A DNA stretch of 64,000 nt. Origin: Palsa-504 sp963790065 (GTDB taxonomy: Bacteria > Actinomycetota > Actinomycetes > Streptosporangiales > Streptosporangiaceae). Positions 19,072 to 28,670 of this stretch are shown in pieces. The stretch spans positions 62,001 to 126,000 of the forward strand of contig CAWBNK010000005.1 of assembly GCA_963790065.1 (NCBI GenBank), written 5' to 3'. The position numbers and the translations under genes are program-made. Under the pieces are notes generated by a model. The model had not been told where the DNA came from and did no database searches. It was given only the letters and a program-made list of their open reading frames with translations. The stretch's first letter is position 1, and every line of letters begins with the position of its first letter.

Positions 19072-20511
19072 ATGTTCGTCAACACGATGCCGCGGTACGA
19101 GATCCTCTCCGCCGACGCGATCGGGGTGCTCGACCGCGGCTGGCGCCGCATCGTCTCGCAGATCGGCATCCAGTTCGCCAAGCCCGAGGCGGTCGAGCTG
19201 TTCGCCAAGGCGGGCCAGCGGACCGATGGTGAGGTGGTCTACCTCGATCCGGACTTCGTGCTCGAGCAGGTGGCCAAGGCGCCGCGCGAGTTCGACGTGC
19301 AGGCCCGCAACCCGGCCCACAACGTACACATCGGCGGGGACCACATGGTGTTCAGCGCGGTGTACGGCTGCCCGTTCGTGCGCGAGGGCGACGTGCGACG
19401 CGACGCCACCTTGAACGACTTCCACCAGCTGTGCATGCTGTCGCAAGGCTATGACGAGCTCGACTCGGCGGGCGGGGTGATCTGCGAGCCGAACGACGCG
19501 CCGCTGGACTCCCGGCACCTGGACATGATCTACGCGCTGCAGACGCTGACCGACAAGATCTACATGGGCAACGTCGTCTCCGGCCCCAACGCGGCGGACA
19601 CGATCGCGATGAGCTCGATCTTGTTCGGCGGGCGTGCCGCGATAGAGCGCGTGCCGGCCACGATCTCGCTGATCAACTGCAACTCGCCGCTGCGCTGGGA
19701 CGACCGCATGCTGGACGCCCAGTTCGAGTACTGTGCCGCGGCGCAGCCGGTGGTGCTGACCCCGTTCCTGCTCATGGGGGCGATGTCCCCGGTGACCATC
19801 CCGGCCGCGCTGACCCAGCAGCTGGCCGAGGCGCTGTCCGGCATCGCGCTGGCCCAGCTGATCCGGCCCGGCTGCCCGGTGATCTTCGGCTCGTTCCTGT
19901 CCAACATCGACATGCAGTCCGGGTCGCCGTCGTTCGGCACGCCGGAGTCGGCCGTGGGGCTGCTGTGCACCGGCCAGCTGGCCCGGCACTACGGGCTGCC
20001 GTTCCGGACCGGCGGCGGGCTGAACTCCTCGCAGACGGCCGACGCCCAGTCCGCGTACGAGGCGCTGATGACGCTGCTGCCCACGTTCCTGGCCGGCACC
20101 AACTTCGTCATGCACGCGGCCGGCTGGCTGGAGGGCGGCCTGGTCAGCTGCTACGAGAAGTTCATCATCGACATCGAGCTGCTGCGCGAACTGCGCGTGG
20201 AGTTCACGCCGCTGGAGATCGACGAGGCATCGCTGGCCTTCGGCGCGCACGAGGAGGTCGGCCACGGCGGGCACTTCCTCGGCGCGGCGCACACCATGGA
20301 GCGGTTCCGCGAGTGCTTCTACCGGCCCATGCTGTCCTCGACGGCCAACTTCGAGCGCTGGCTCAAGCTGGGCGGCAAGGACACCGCCGCCCGGGCCGGC
20401 GACATCTGGCGGGCGAAGCTGGCCGCCTACGAGCCGCCGTCCCTGGACGACGCCATCCGCGCCGAGCTCACCAACTTCGTCACCCGCCGCCGCCGCGAGC
20501 TCGGCGACTAG
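19072..20511 (+). CDS. MttB-superfamily quaternary amine:corrinoid methyltransferase (non-pyrrolysine)
   Basis: A 479-residue member of the trimethylamine methyltransferase superfamily, with DRGWRRIVSQIGIQFAKPEA at the start, the FGSFLSNIDMQSGSPSFGTPE and LPFRTGGGLNSSQTADAQSAYE central segments, and the EEVGHGGHFLGAAHTMERFR C-terminal region. There is no in-frame amber codon within the gene, so it lacks pyrrolysine. Such homologues demethylate quaternary amines (MtgB on glycine betaine, others on proline betaine, carnitine or butyrobetaine). It is transcribed away from the operon holding its presumed partners. An ATG at 19087 is an alternative start. Glycine betaine is the favoured substrate because a DMGDH-like enzyme is nearby; this is inference. 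Confidence 0.88.
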   Translation: MFVNTMPRYEILSADAIGVLDRGWRRIVSQIGIQFAKPEAVELFAKAGQRTDGEVVYLDPDFVLEQVAKAPREFDVQARNPAHNVHIGGDHMVFSAVYGCPFVREGDVRRDATLNDFHQLCMLSQGYDELDSAGGVICEPNDAPLDSRHLDMIYALQTLTDKIYMGNVVSGPNAADTIAMSSILFGGRAAIERVPATISLINCNSPLRWDDRMLDAQFEYCAAAQPVVLTPFLLMGAMSPVTIPAALTQQLAEALSGIALAQLIRPGCPVIFGSFLSNIDMQSGSPSFGTPESAVGLLCTGQLARHYGLPFRTGGGLNSSQTADAQSAYEALMTLLPTFLAGTNFVMHAAGWLEGGLVSCYEKFIIDIELLRELRVEFTPLEIDEASLAFGAHEEVGHGGHFLGAAHTMERFRECFYRPMLSSTANFERWLKLGGKDTAARAGDIWRAKLAAYEPPSLDDAIRAELTNFVTRRRRELGD

Positions 20512-20553
20512 CCCCGCTCCCGCATCCCGCCGCTGCCATGGGATTACTCAGGG

Positions 20554-23366
20554 TTACCTGCGGGGGGCCACCTGGCGGGCGGTCGCCGCGATGTCCAGGG
20601 CCTTGTCCACGTAGACCCGGTAGCCGAGATCGGCCCGGTACCCATGAATCTCGGGAGTGTCCAGGCTGCGCATGAAGGACAGGATCTCCTTGCTGAACAC
20701 CTGCCCGGGCACCAGCACGGGATAGCCGGGCGGATAGGGCGTGACGTAGGTGGTGGAGACCACCTGGTCGCCGTTCTCCACGCGCTGCTCGACTTCGGAT
20801 TGCGTGAGGTACTCGCAGTAGCTGTCGTTGTAAGACAGGTAGAAGGCCCGCCGCACGTCGCCTTCCGGAGTCAGAACACCCTGGCCATCGGTGAAGCTCG
20901 GGTGGAAGCCGCTGAAGTCGGGCAGCGGCGCGGACGGGGCGGTCAGCCGGAGCACCGCCCGCTCGTGAGCGGCGCGCTCGCCTGGGCTCAGGTCGGCCAG
21001 CTGGGCCTCCAGGTCGCGGGCGATGGTGACCAGCACTTCGATCAGGTAGGCCACCGAGCTTCGGGTCGTGCCGATCGAGGTCATGAACAGCACCGTGTTC
21101 CGGGAGGTCTTGTTGATCTGCACCCCGTAGCGGTCCATCAGGTGGCTGCGTTTGAACGCGTCGCCCTCGATGCCGGTGGCGCCGATGTAGACGGTTACCC
21201 GGGACGGGTCCAGCACGAACTCATCGGTCTCCCAGGCCTTAACCCAGTTCGCAAGGCCGGATCGCAGCGGCTGGTCGATGCCCGTGGGCCGGTACTCGGC
21301 CGGGATCAGGTCGGCGGTGGTCAGGCAGCGCATGTACTGGCTCAGCAGCGGATGGTTGTTAACGGCGTCTCGCAGCCGCATCGCGCTCTCGATCTGCTTG
21401 ACTACCAGCTCGAAACCCTCCAGCGCGGCCTGTCGGCGGCCCAGGTCCAGGGAGGCGAGAATCTGGTAGTTCGGCGACGTGGAGGTGTGCGTCATGTACG
21501 CCTCGTGGAAGGTCTCCTCCACCTTGTGACTGAAGTCCTGGTCCCAGACGTGGATCATTGACCCCTGCCGCAGCGAGGTCAGCGTCTTGTGGGTGGACTG
21601 GGTGGAGTACACCCGGACCCGGGCCCGGGCGGGATCGGGGGTCAGCCGCTGGTCCAGCAGCACCTCATCGGCGGCGGCATCGACCGGGCCGAATTCCTCG
21701 GCGAACTTGTCATACCGTTCCCGGTAGTCGGGCAGCCGCAGCCGCTCGGCGAGCGTGCGGGCGGCCCGCATGGCGGTGCGCGGCCGGTAGACCGGGTGGA
21801 ACCGGGCGAATGCGAACCAGGCCTCGTCCCACAAGAAGACCAGATCAGGCTTGATGGCCAGGCACTCCTCCATCACCCGGCCGACATCGTAGACGATCCC
21901 GTCGAACGTGCAGTTGGTCAGCAGCAGCATCTTGACCCGGTCCAGCTTGCCCGCCCGGCGCAACGCCAGCTGCCGCCTTTAATCTCCCGTAGCGGCACCG
22001 CTCCGTACATCGAGTATTGATTCAGCGGGTACGCGTCAAGGTAGGTGACCATGGCCCCGGCCAGCATCAGCTCGTAGTGGTGAGACTGGTGGCAGTTCCG
22101 GTCGACCAGGACGATGTTGCCGGGCTGGACCAAGGCCTGCACCACGATCTTGTTGGCCGTGGAGGTGCCGTTGGTGACGAAATAGGTCTGCCGCGAACCG
22201 AACGCCTGGGCCGCCAGCTGCTGCGCTTCGCGCAGCGGCCCGGTGGGCTCGAGCAGCGAGTCGAGCCCACCGCAGGTCGCCGAGGTCTCGGCCAGGAAGA
22301 TTTCCAGGCCGTAGAAGTCGACCATGTCCCTGATCCAGTGCGACTTGACGATCGAATTACCATGCGAGATCGGCAGCGCGTGGAATACCCCGGTGGGCCG
22401 GCTGCTGTAGTTACGCAGCGCGCTGAAGAACGGCGCGCGATACCTGGCCGCAACGCCGTCCATGATGGACAGGTGCAGCTCCAGCGACCCTTCCCGGGCA
22501 TGGAAGATGCGGCGGAAGTGGTGGCTGAGCCGGCTGGCCAGGTCCTCGACGGAGATCTCCGTCATCAGGTACAGGTCGAGTTCCGGCCTGATCCTGGCTA
22601 GTGATCTGGCCAGGACCTGGGCGCGGTCATCCGGCGAGCGCTCCATCAGGTCAGCAGATCCGCCGCTGTACGCGAACTGGGCGATCGAGGACGAGTCGTG
22701 GCGGGACCGGTGGGCGAACCGGCGGCGGATCACGCACGCCTGCAGCCTGAAGTTCAGCCGCGCGGCCAGGAGCGCGTCGTCGAAGCTGGGCACCACGACG
22801 ATCTCATAGACGAACTGGTCATCAGGGCGACGCCACCGCCGCAACTCTTCGCGCAGCGAGCGCTCCTGCTCCCCGGTCAAGTCCTCGACGACGAGAACCT
22901 CGAAATAAGGCCTGTCACTCCCGGGCTGCCTCACCGGGCCGGCATCGCGATCGTAGGCGTCATCCTCGGCGCGAAAATCCCAGGCCTGACCGCCGCGGTA
23001 GGACTCGGTGACCAATGCCCGGTTGGCCCGGCCCACCAGCATGGCGAGCCGGTCGTACTTACCGGCGGCGAACAGCCGCTGTACCTCTTGGTAGGTCTGC
23101 GCGCCGGGAAACGCCCAGAATCGCTCGATCGACCCGAGAACATCCAGCAACCCGGTTACGGTCTCGACCAACTGCTCGACGGGACGCTGCTGGGCTTCGG
23201 CGAGGGCCAGCTGAGCGGCCGCTTCCTCCAGGCTGGACCAGGAATCGTTCCTGAGCTGCCACAGGCTGTTGTACGCCGACGGTTGCACAGCTACCGGCAC
23301 CGTAACCACCTCCGCGATCTTCTCAGGCGGCGCAGGCGTCCTCACCAGCCGCCTCAAGGTCACCAT
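20554..23366 (-). pseudogene. Orn/Lys/Arg decarboxylase (PLP fold I), apparent frameshift
   Basis: Two frames together give one decarboxylase of about 937 residues. The N-terminal part (from the ATG at 23366, after GGGAG) has a wing-like domain, then SATCGGLDSLLEPTGPLREA and FVTNGTSTANKIVVQAL. The C-terminal part has LLLTNCTFDGIVYD, LVFLWDEAWFAFARFHP and the PLP-lysine motif YSTQSTHKTLTSLRQGSM. The frames meet at about 21971-21983 (ATTAAAGGCGGCA); deleting two bases or adding one restores EIKRQLALRRAG. The family makes cadaverine, putrescine or agmatine. It ends convergent with the MttB-like gene and looks otherwise intact, so the break is recent or an artefact. Confidence 0.82.
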
Positions 23367-23518
23367 GCTCCCGGTAAGCCCTGGTGACAAGAGGCCACGA
23401 GCGAACTGCGGAACGTGGGTGACTGGTCCGGCGGGGTTCAGTCCAGCAGACCGGCGACGGTACCGGCACCGACCGTCCGCCTTCCCCGGCCAGCCCGATT
23501 TAGCTCTCGTTGGAGTGA

Positions 23519-24427
23519 TTAGCTGGTCCGGGACGTGGCCCGAGGGTCGCTCCAGCCCAGGCGGCGGGAGACTTCGGCGGCGGCGCGGCGGACCGCGATG
23601 GCCAGGGCCGGGATACGGCCCGCCGGGATGCGGAAGCTCGGGCCTGAGGCGCTGATCGAGGCGATTACCGTGCCCTCGGCGTTGCGCACCGGCGCGGCGA
23701 TGGCGGTCAGCCCGGCCTCGAGCTCTTCCGCCGCGGTGGCGTAACCCTGCCGGCGCACCTCGGCCAGCAGCGGGGGGAAGTCCTCGGCGTCGGTGATCGT
23801 GCGGTCGGTGAACCGGGCCAGCGGCGGCGTCAGGCACTCGGCCAGGTCCGCCTCAGGCAGGTAGGCCAGCAGGACCTTGCCGTCCGAGGTGGCGTGCAGC
23901 GGGATGCGCTGCCCGGCCCAGTTGTGCGGCGACAGCGCCGCCGGGCCTGCCACCTGGTCCAGGTAGAGCGCGTCCCGCCCGGACAGGATGGCCAGGTTGA
24001 CGGTCTCGCCTATCTCCTGGGCCAGCGCCCGGCAGACCGGCCTGCCCTCCTGGACCACGTCCAGCCGGCGGCTGGCCGCCCCGGCCAGCCGGACGATGCC
24101 CGCCCCGAGCCGGAACTTCCCCCGCGCCGCGTCCTGGGTGACCAGCTCGCGCCGGTCCAGCGCGGCCAGCAGCCGGGAGGCGGTCGACTTGTGCACGCCC
24201 AGCTCGCGGGCCACCTCGGTCACCCCGGCCTCGCCGTCCCGGGCCAGGATCTCCAGGATCGCCGCCGCCCGGTCCACCGACTGCACCGGCCCGGCGTCCA
24301 CCCCAGGACCGTTCTCCCGCGGCGCCGCCCCGGCGCTGTCGCGTGGCGCCGCCCCGGCGCTCTCCCGGCCCGCCACCACCGCGTCGCTGGGGCCGGCCAT
24401 CCGCTTACCGACCCCGCTGTTGCCCAT
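23519..24427 (-). CDS. IclR-family regulator
   Basis: A 302-residue IclR protein with an unusually long, low-complexity N-terminus containing a short direct repeat (SAGAAPR twice). The winged helix follows (AAAILEILARDGEAGVTEVA, HKSTASRLLAALDRRELV) and then the effector domain (RIPLHATSDGKVLLAYLP, GYATAAEELEAGLTAIAAPV). A later start would remove the tail. It is divergent from purU-sdaA across about 200 bp containing an IclR-like palindrome and a long hairpin, so it probably controls that pair. Confidence 0.9.
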   Translation of the reverse strand: MGNSGVGKRMAGPSDAVVAGRESAGAAPRDSAGAAPRENGPGVDAGPVQSVDRAAAILEILARDGEAGVTEVARELGVHKSTASRLLAALDRRELVTQDAARGKFRLGAGIVRLAGAASRRLDVVQEGRPVCRALAQEIGETVNLAILSGRDALYLDQVAGPAALSPHNWAGQRIPLHATSDGKVLLAYLPEADLAECLTPPLARFTDRTITDAEDFPPLLAEVRRQGYATAAEELEAGLTAIAAPVRNAEGTVIASISASGPSFRIPAGRIPALAIAVRRAAAEVSRRLGWSDPRATSRTS

Positions 24428-24465
24428 AGCGCAACGCTACCTGGCTCATGCCTCAGGTCCGGTGA

Positions 24466-24510
24466 TCGTGTGCCTCTACCGTCAAATAACGACGGTAGAG
24501 GCACACGATG
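24466..24510. repeat. 19-bp perfect inverted repeat (long hairpin)
   Basis: ATCGTGTGCCTCTACCGTC (24466-24484) and its exact complement (24492-24510) are separated by AAATAAC. A 19-bp perfect stem is far beyond chance. It lies between the IclR and purU starts and upstream of both. There is no T-run. It may be an operator, a transcript hairpin at the start of the iclR mRNA, or a trace of a small mobile repeat. Confidence 0.85.
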
Positions 24511-24549
24511 ATGGCTGGTTGACCGCCCGGCTGGCGCTGATGCACAATT

Positions 24550-24585
24550 GTTGCGTATAGCACTACTCGTTGTGTTATATGCAAC
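24550..24585. promoter_or_regulatory. IclR-like operator upstream of purU
   Basis: GTTGCGTATAGCAC (24550-24563) and GTGTTATATGCAAC (24572-24585) are inverted 14-bp arms with two mismatches and an 8-nt centre. The site is A/T-rich and lies about 40 bp before the purU start, opposite an iclR gene. Confidence 0.6.
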
Positions 24586-24625
24586 AAAATGCGGTGGTCG
24601 AGGTTCTGAGGGCGATGGGATCGGG

Positions 24626-25492
24626 ATGGGCACTGTGCCGGGCCGGGAGTACGTTCTCACGCTGTCCTGCCCGGACAAGCCGGGGATCGTGTACGCGGTG
24701 TCCAGCTTCCTGGTCCAGCACTCGGCCAACATCCTGGCCAGCCAGCAGTACGGGGAGAGCCCGCACGGGCGGTTCTTCATGCGGGTGCACTTCAGCGTGC
24801 CGCCGCCCGGCCTGGCCCTGGCCGACCTCGAACGGGACTTCTCCTGGGTGGCCGAGGCCTTCCACATGTCCTGGCAGCTGCACGATCAGGCCACCCGGGT
24901 GCGCACGCTGATCATGGTCTCCCGGCTCGGGCACTGCCTTAACGACCTGCTGTTCCGCTGGAAGACCGGCGCGCTGCCGGTAGACGTGGCGGGCGTGGTG
25001 TCCAACCACGACGACTTCGCCGGGCTGGCCGAGTCCTACCGGATCCCGTTCCACCACTTCCCGGTCACGCCGGACACCAAGGAGGCGGCCGAGGCCGCGC
25101 TGCTCGACCTGATCGGCGATACCCGCACCGACCTGATCGTGCTGGCCCGGTACATGCAGATCCTGTCCGGCGAGGTATGCAAGCGGGTCGAGGGCCGCAT
25201 GATCAACATCCACCACTCGTTCCTGCCGAGCTTCAAGGGCGCCAAGCCCTACCACCAGGCGCACGCCCGCGGGGTCAAGCTGATCGGCGCCACCGCCCAC
25301 TACGTGACGCCCGACCTGGACGAGGGCCCGATCATCGAGCAGGACGTGATCCGGGTGGATCACACCCTCCCGCCCGAGCGGCTGGCCGAGGCCGGCCGCG
25401 ACGTGGAGGCGCAGGTGCTGGCCCGCGCGGTGACCTGGCACGCGGAGCACCGGGTACTGCTCAACGACGACCGGACCGTAGTCTTCCACTGA
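24626..25492 (+). CDS. purU: Formyltetrahydrofolate deformylase
   Basis: A 288-residue enzyme that hydrolyses 10-formyl-THF to formate and THF. The N-terminal ACT domain starts EYVLTLSCPDKPGIVYAVSS. The formyltransferase fold contains VSRLGHCLNDLLFRW, GVVSNHDDFAGLA, IHHSFLPSFKGAKPYHQA and GATAHYVTPDLDEGPIIEQ with the catalytic Asn/His/Asp set. The ATG at 24626 is chosen because ACT homology begins right after it; the frame is open further upstream. It is followed 24 bp later by sdaA. Together they balance one-carbon folates and serine, fitting the methyl-transfer genes upstream. Confidence 0.93.
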   Translation: MGTVPGREYVLTLSCPDKPGIVYAVSSFLVQHSANILASQQYGESPHGRFFMRVHFSVPPPGLALADLERDFSWVAEAFHMSWQLHDQATRVRTLIMVSRLGHCLNDLLFRWKTGALPVDVAGVVSNHDDFAGLAESYRIPFHHFPVTPDTKEAAEAALLDLIGDTRTDLIVLARYMQILSGEVCKRVEGRMINIHHSFLPSFKGAKPYHQAHARGVKLIGATAHYVTPDLDEGPIIEQDVIRVDHTLPPERLAEAGRDVEAQVLARAVTWHAEHRVLLNDDRTVVFH

Positions 25493-25516
25493 CACCCGCG
25501 TCCGGTGGAGCACATC

Positions 25517-26938
25517 ATGACTCTCAGCGTCTTTGACCTTTTCAAGGTGGGCATCGGCCCGTCGAGCTCGCATACGGTCGGCCCGATGAAGGCGGCCCGG
25601 ATGTTCGCCGAAGGGCTGCGCGATGACGGCCTGCTGCCGGACGTCCAGGCGGTACGGGTCTGCCTGTACGGCTCGCTGGGCCTGACCGGCAAGGGCCACG
25701 GCAGCGACAAGGCCGTGCTGCTCGGGCTCGAGGGCGAGCAGCCGGCCACGGTGGACGTGGACGCCATACCGGCCCGGCTGGCGGCCATCGCGGACAGCGG
25801 CCGCCTGAGCCTGCTCGGCGAGCACGAGATCGGCTTCGTCACCGCCGAGGACCTGGAATTCAATCGCCGCAAGAAGCTCAGCTACCACCCCAACGCGATG
25901 CGCTTCACCGCCTACGACCGCGGCGGGACGCTGCTGCGGGAACGCGACTACTACTCGGTGGGCGGCGGCTTCGTCGCCGACGAAACCGAGGCCGAAGCGG
26001 GCCGCGGGGGCGGTAAGGACCAGGCGGCCAAAGGGACCGGCCCGGCCATACCGGTCCAGGACAGTTCTGTCCTGCCTTACCCGTTCACGACCGGTGCGGA
26101 ACTGCTCGCGCACACCACGGGCAGCGGGCTGCCCGTCTCCGGGATCATGCTGGCCAACGAGATGGCCCTGGGCCGGACGGCCGCGCAGGTCGAGGCGGGC
26201 CTGGGCGACATCTGGCAGGTCATGCAGGACTGCGTGGATCATGGCTGCGTCACCGACGGGATGCTGCCGGGCGGGCTGAAGATCCAGCGCCGCGCGCCGC
26301 GGCTGCTGCGGCAGCTCACCCGCGAGCACAACGGCGAGGACCCGCTGCGGGCCATGGACTGGGTGACGCTGTTCGCGCTGGCCGTCAACGAGGAGAACGC
26401 GGCCGGCGGCCGGGTGGTCACCGCGCCCACCAACGGCGCGGCCGGCATCATCCCCGCCGTCCTGCACTACTACGACCGGTTCGTGCCCGGCGCGTCGGCC
26501 CAGGGCGTGACCAGGTTCCTGCTGACCGCGGCGGCGATAGGCGTGCTGTTCAAGGAGAACGCCTCCATCTCCGGGGCCGAGGTCGGCTGCCAGGGCGAGG
26601 TCGGCTCGGCCTGCTCGATGGCCGCCGGCGCACTGGCCGAGGTGCTTGGCGGCACGCCGGAGCAGGTGGAGAACGCGGCCGAGATCGGCATCGAGCACAA
26701 CCTGGGGCTGACCTGCAACCCGGTCGGCGGGCTGGTCCAGGTGCCGTGCATCGAGCGGAACGCGGTCGCCTCGATCACCGCTATCAACGCGGCCCGGCTG
26801 GCCCTGCGCGGCGACGGCCGGCACTTCGTCTCGCTCGACAAGGCGATCAACACCATGCGCATCACCGGCCGCGACATGCTGGACAAATACAAGGAGACGT
26901 CGCGCGGCGGCCTGGCCGTCAACGTAATAGAGTGCTAG
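25517..26938 (+). CDS. sdaA: L-serine ammonia-lyase, iron-sulfur type
   Basis: A 473-residue single-chain L-serine dehydratase that converts serine to pyruvate and ammonia with a 4Fe-4S cluster. The N-terminal beta domain begins LFKVGIGPSSSHTVGPMKAA. The catalytic domain has VTAPTNGAAGIIPAVL, EVGCQGEVGSACSMAAG and GLTCNPVGGLVQVPCIERNA with the cluster Cys residues. The ATG at 25517 has GGTGGAG 6 nt upstream. It would drain serine made from glycine and methylene-THF, the end products expected of betaine breakdown. Confidence 0.95.
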   Translation: MTLSVFDLFKVGIGPSSSHTVGPMKAARMFAEGLRDDGLLPDVQAVRVCLYGSLGLTGKGHGSDKAVLLGLEGEQPATVDVDAIPARLAAIADSGRLSLLGEHEIGFVTAEDLEFNRRKKLSYHPNAMRFTAYDRGGTLLRERDYYSVGGGFVADETEAEAGRGGGKDQAAKGTGPAIPVQDSSVLPYPFTTGAELLAHTTGSGLPVSGIMLANEMALGRTAAQVEAGLGDIWQVMQDCVDHGCVTDGMLPGGLKIQRRAPRLLRQLTREHNGEDPLRAMDWVTLFALAVNEENAAGGRVVTAPTNGAAGIIPAVLHYYDRFVPGASAQGVTRFLLTAAAIGVLFKENASISGAEVGCQGEVGSACSMAAGALAEVLGGTPEQVENAAEIGIEHNLGLTCNPVGGLVQVPCIERNAVASITAINAARLALRGDGRHFVSLDKAINTMRITGRDMLDKYKETSRGGLAVNVIEC

Positions 26939-26941
26939 CCC

Positions 26942-27963
26942 ATGACGGCGTTCGAGCTGTTCCGCGGCGACGCGCTGGACGCCTACCCGGGCTGGCCGGC
27001 CCCGGTGACCATCGTCAGTGACGGGGCCTACGGCGTGCGCGGGTTCCACGGCGACACGGTAGGGGCGGACGGGCTCCCGGACTGGTACCGGCCGCATATC
27101 GCCCGCTGGTCCGCGGCCGCCGGGCCCGCGACCACGTTGTGGTTCTGGAACACCGAGCTCGGCTGGGCCAGCGTGCATCCGGTGCTCGCCGCGCATGGCT
27201 GGGACTACGTCCAGCTGATCGTGTGGGACAAGGGCGTGGCCCACATCGCGGGCAACGTGAACGGCCGGACCATCAGGCAGTTCCCGGTGGTGACCGAGGT
27301 GTGCGCGTTCTACCAGCGCCAGCTGACCGTGCCGGGACCGGGCGGGGGCCGGCGGCCATGCCGGTCAAGGACTGGGTCCGGCACGAGTGGCTCAGGTCCG
27401 GGCTGCCGCTGGCCAAGGCCAACGAGGCCTGCGGGGTGAAGAACGCGGCCACCAGGAAGTACCTGACCAAGGACTGGCTGTGGTACTGGCCACCGGGCGA
27501 GATGACCGAACGGCTGGCCGCCTACGCCAACGCCCGCGGCCGGCCGGGCGGCTGGCCGTACTACTCGCTCGACGGCGAGCGGCCGGTCACCGCGAAGCAA
27601 TGGGACGCGCTGCGCTACCGCTGGCGGCACGCGCACGGCCTGACCAACGTATGGTCCCGGCGGCCGCTGCACGACGACGAGCGGCTGAAGGGCACCGGCC
27701 GCCGGGCCGCCCCCCGGGTCTACAACCCGACCGCCGCGAGCTCGGCGCACCTGAACCAGAAGCCGCTGGAGTTCATGGAGCGCCTGATCACGGCGGTGAC
27801 CGAGCCAGGCGAAGTGATCTGGGAGCCGTTCGGCGGGCTGTGCTCGGCCTCGGTGGCGGCGGTCACGCTGGGGCGCCGCGCCTTCGCCGCGGAGACCGAC
27901 CCGGCATTTGCCGACCTGGCCGCGGCGCGGCTGGCCGGCCTGGCTTGCCCGACGCCTGGCTGA
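26942..27963 (+). pseudogene. Site-specific DNA methyltransferase (N4/N6, beta-class order), apparent frameshift
   Basis: A methylase of about 340 residues read in two frames. The first frame carries the catalytic-loop-like IVSDGAYGVRGFHGD and LWFWNTELGW. The second, from about 27345, carries MPVKDWVRHEWLRSGLPL, SSAHLNQKPLEFMERL and the SAM-binding EPFGGLCSASVAAVTLGR. The catalytic segment precedes the SAM motif, as in beta-class amino-methyltransferases. The join falls in a G/C run (27335-27355), a common place for indel errors. It starts 3 bp after sdaA. No restriction partner is adjacent, so if functional it is probably an orphan methylase. Confidence 0.78.
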
Positions 27964-27980
27964 TCAGGGAGAGTGGCCAG

Positions 27981-28590
27981 GTGGACAGTCAGCAATGGGA
28001 CGAGCGCTATGCGAGCTCGGAGTTCACCTGGAGCACTCAGCCGAATCAATTCGTGGCGGCCGAACTCAGCCGGCCTGCCGCCGGGCCGCGCCCTCGACCT
28101 GGCCGCCGGCGAAGGCCGCAACACGGCCTGGCTGGCCGAGCGCGGCTGGCACGTGACCGCCGTCGACTTCTCCCGGGTGGGCCTGGAGAAGGGACGCAAG
28201 CTGAGCGCGGCCCGCGGCGTCGACGAGGACCGGGTGACCTGGATCGTCGCCGACCTGCACGACTACCAGCCCGAACCCGCCTGCTTCGACCTGGTCCTCA
28301 TCGCCTACGCCCAGGTCGCGCCCGACCTGCGGGCCGCGCTGCTGACCCGGGCCAGCGCCGCGGTCGCGCCGGGCGGCACGATGTTCGTGATCGGCCACGA
28401 CCTGACCAACCTGACCGAAGGCGCCGGCGGCCCGCAGTACCCGGAGGTGCTGTACACGCCGGAGCTGATCACCGCCGGGATGGCCGGGCTGCGGGTGCTG
28501 CGGGCCGAGCGGGTACGCCGGGCCGTGCAGCAGGACGGCGCGCCGGCCACCGCCATCGACACGCTGGTCCGCGCGATACGCGAGCCCTGA
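27981..28590 (+). pseudogene. Class I SAM-dependent methyltransferase (TehB/thiopurine-like), apparent frameshift
   Basis: A small methyltransferase of about 203 residues. The N-terminus (GTG at 27981, GGGAGAG at good spacing) reads DSQQWDERYASSEFTWST, typical of the family. SAM motif I (ALDLAAGEGRNTAWLAERGW) and FDLVLIAYAQVAP lie in the next frame. Deleting one C at about 28076 joins them as SRLPPGRALDLAAGEG. Substrates of relatives are small thiols, metalloids or unknown compounds. It lies 17 bp after the DNA methylase. Confidence 0.75.
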
Positions 28591-28670
28591 CATGTCACCC
28601 CGATGGGCCCGGGCCGCCGCGGCGCCCGCCCCGCAGACCGCCGGAACCACAGCAGGGCCGCCGAGCTGAG

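Noticed and set aside
19072..20511. Pyrrolysine-containing trimethylamine methyltransferase
   Set aside because: There is no internal UAG; the only UAG is the stop at 20509-20511, and no meaningful sequence follows it. No pyl genes are present.
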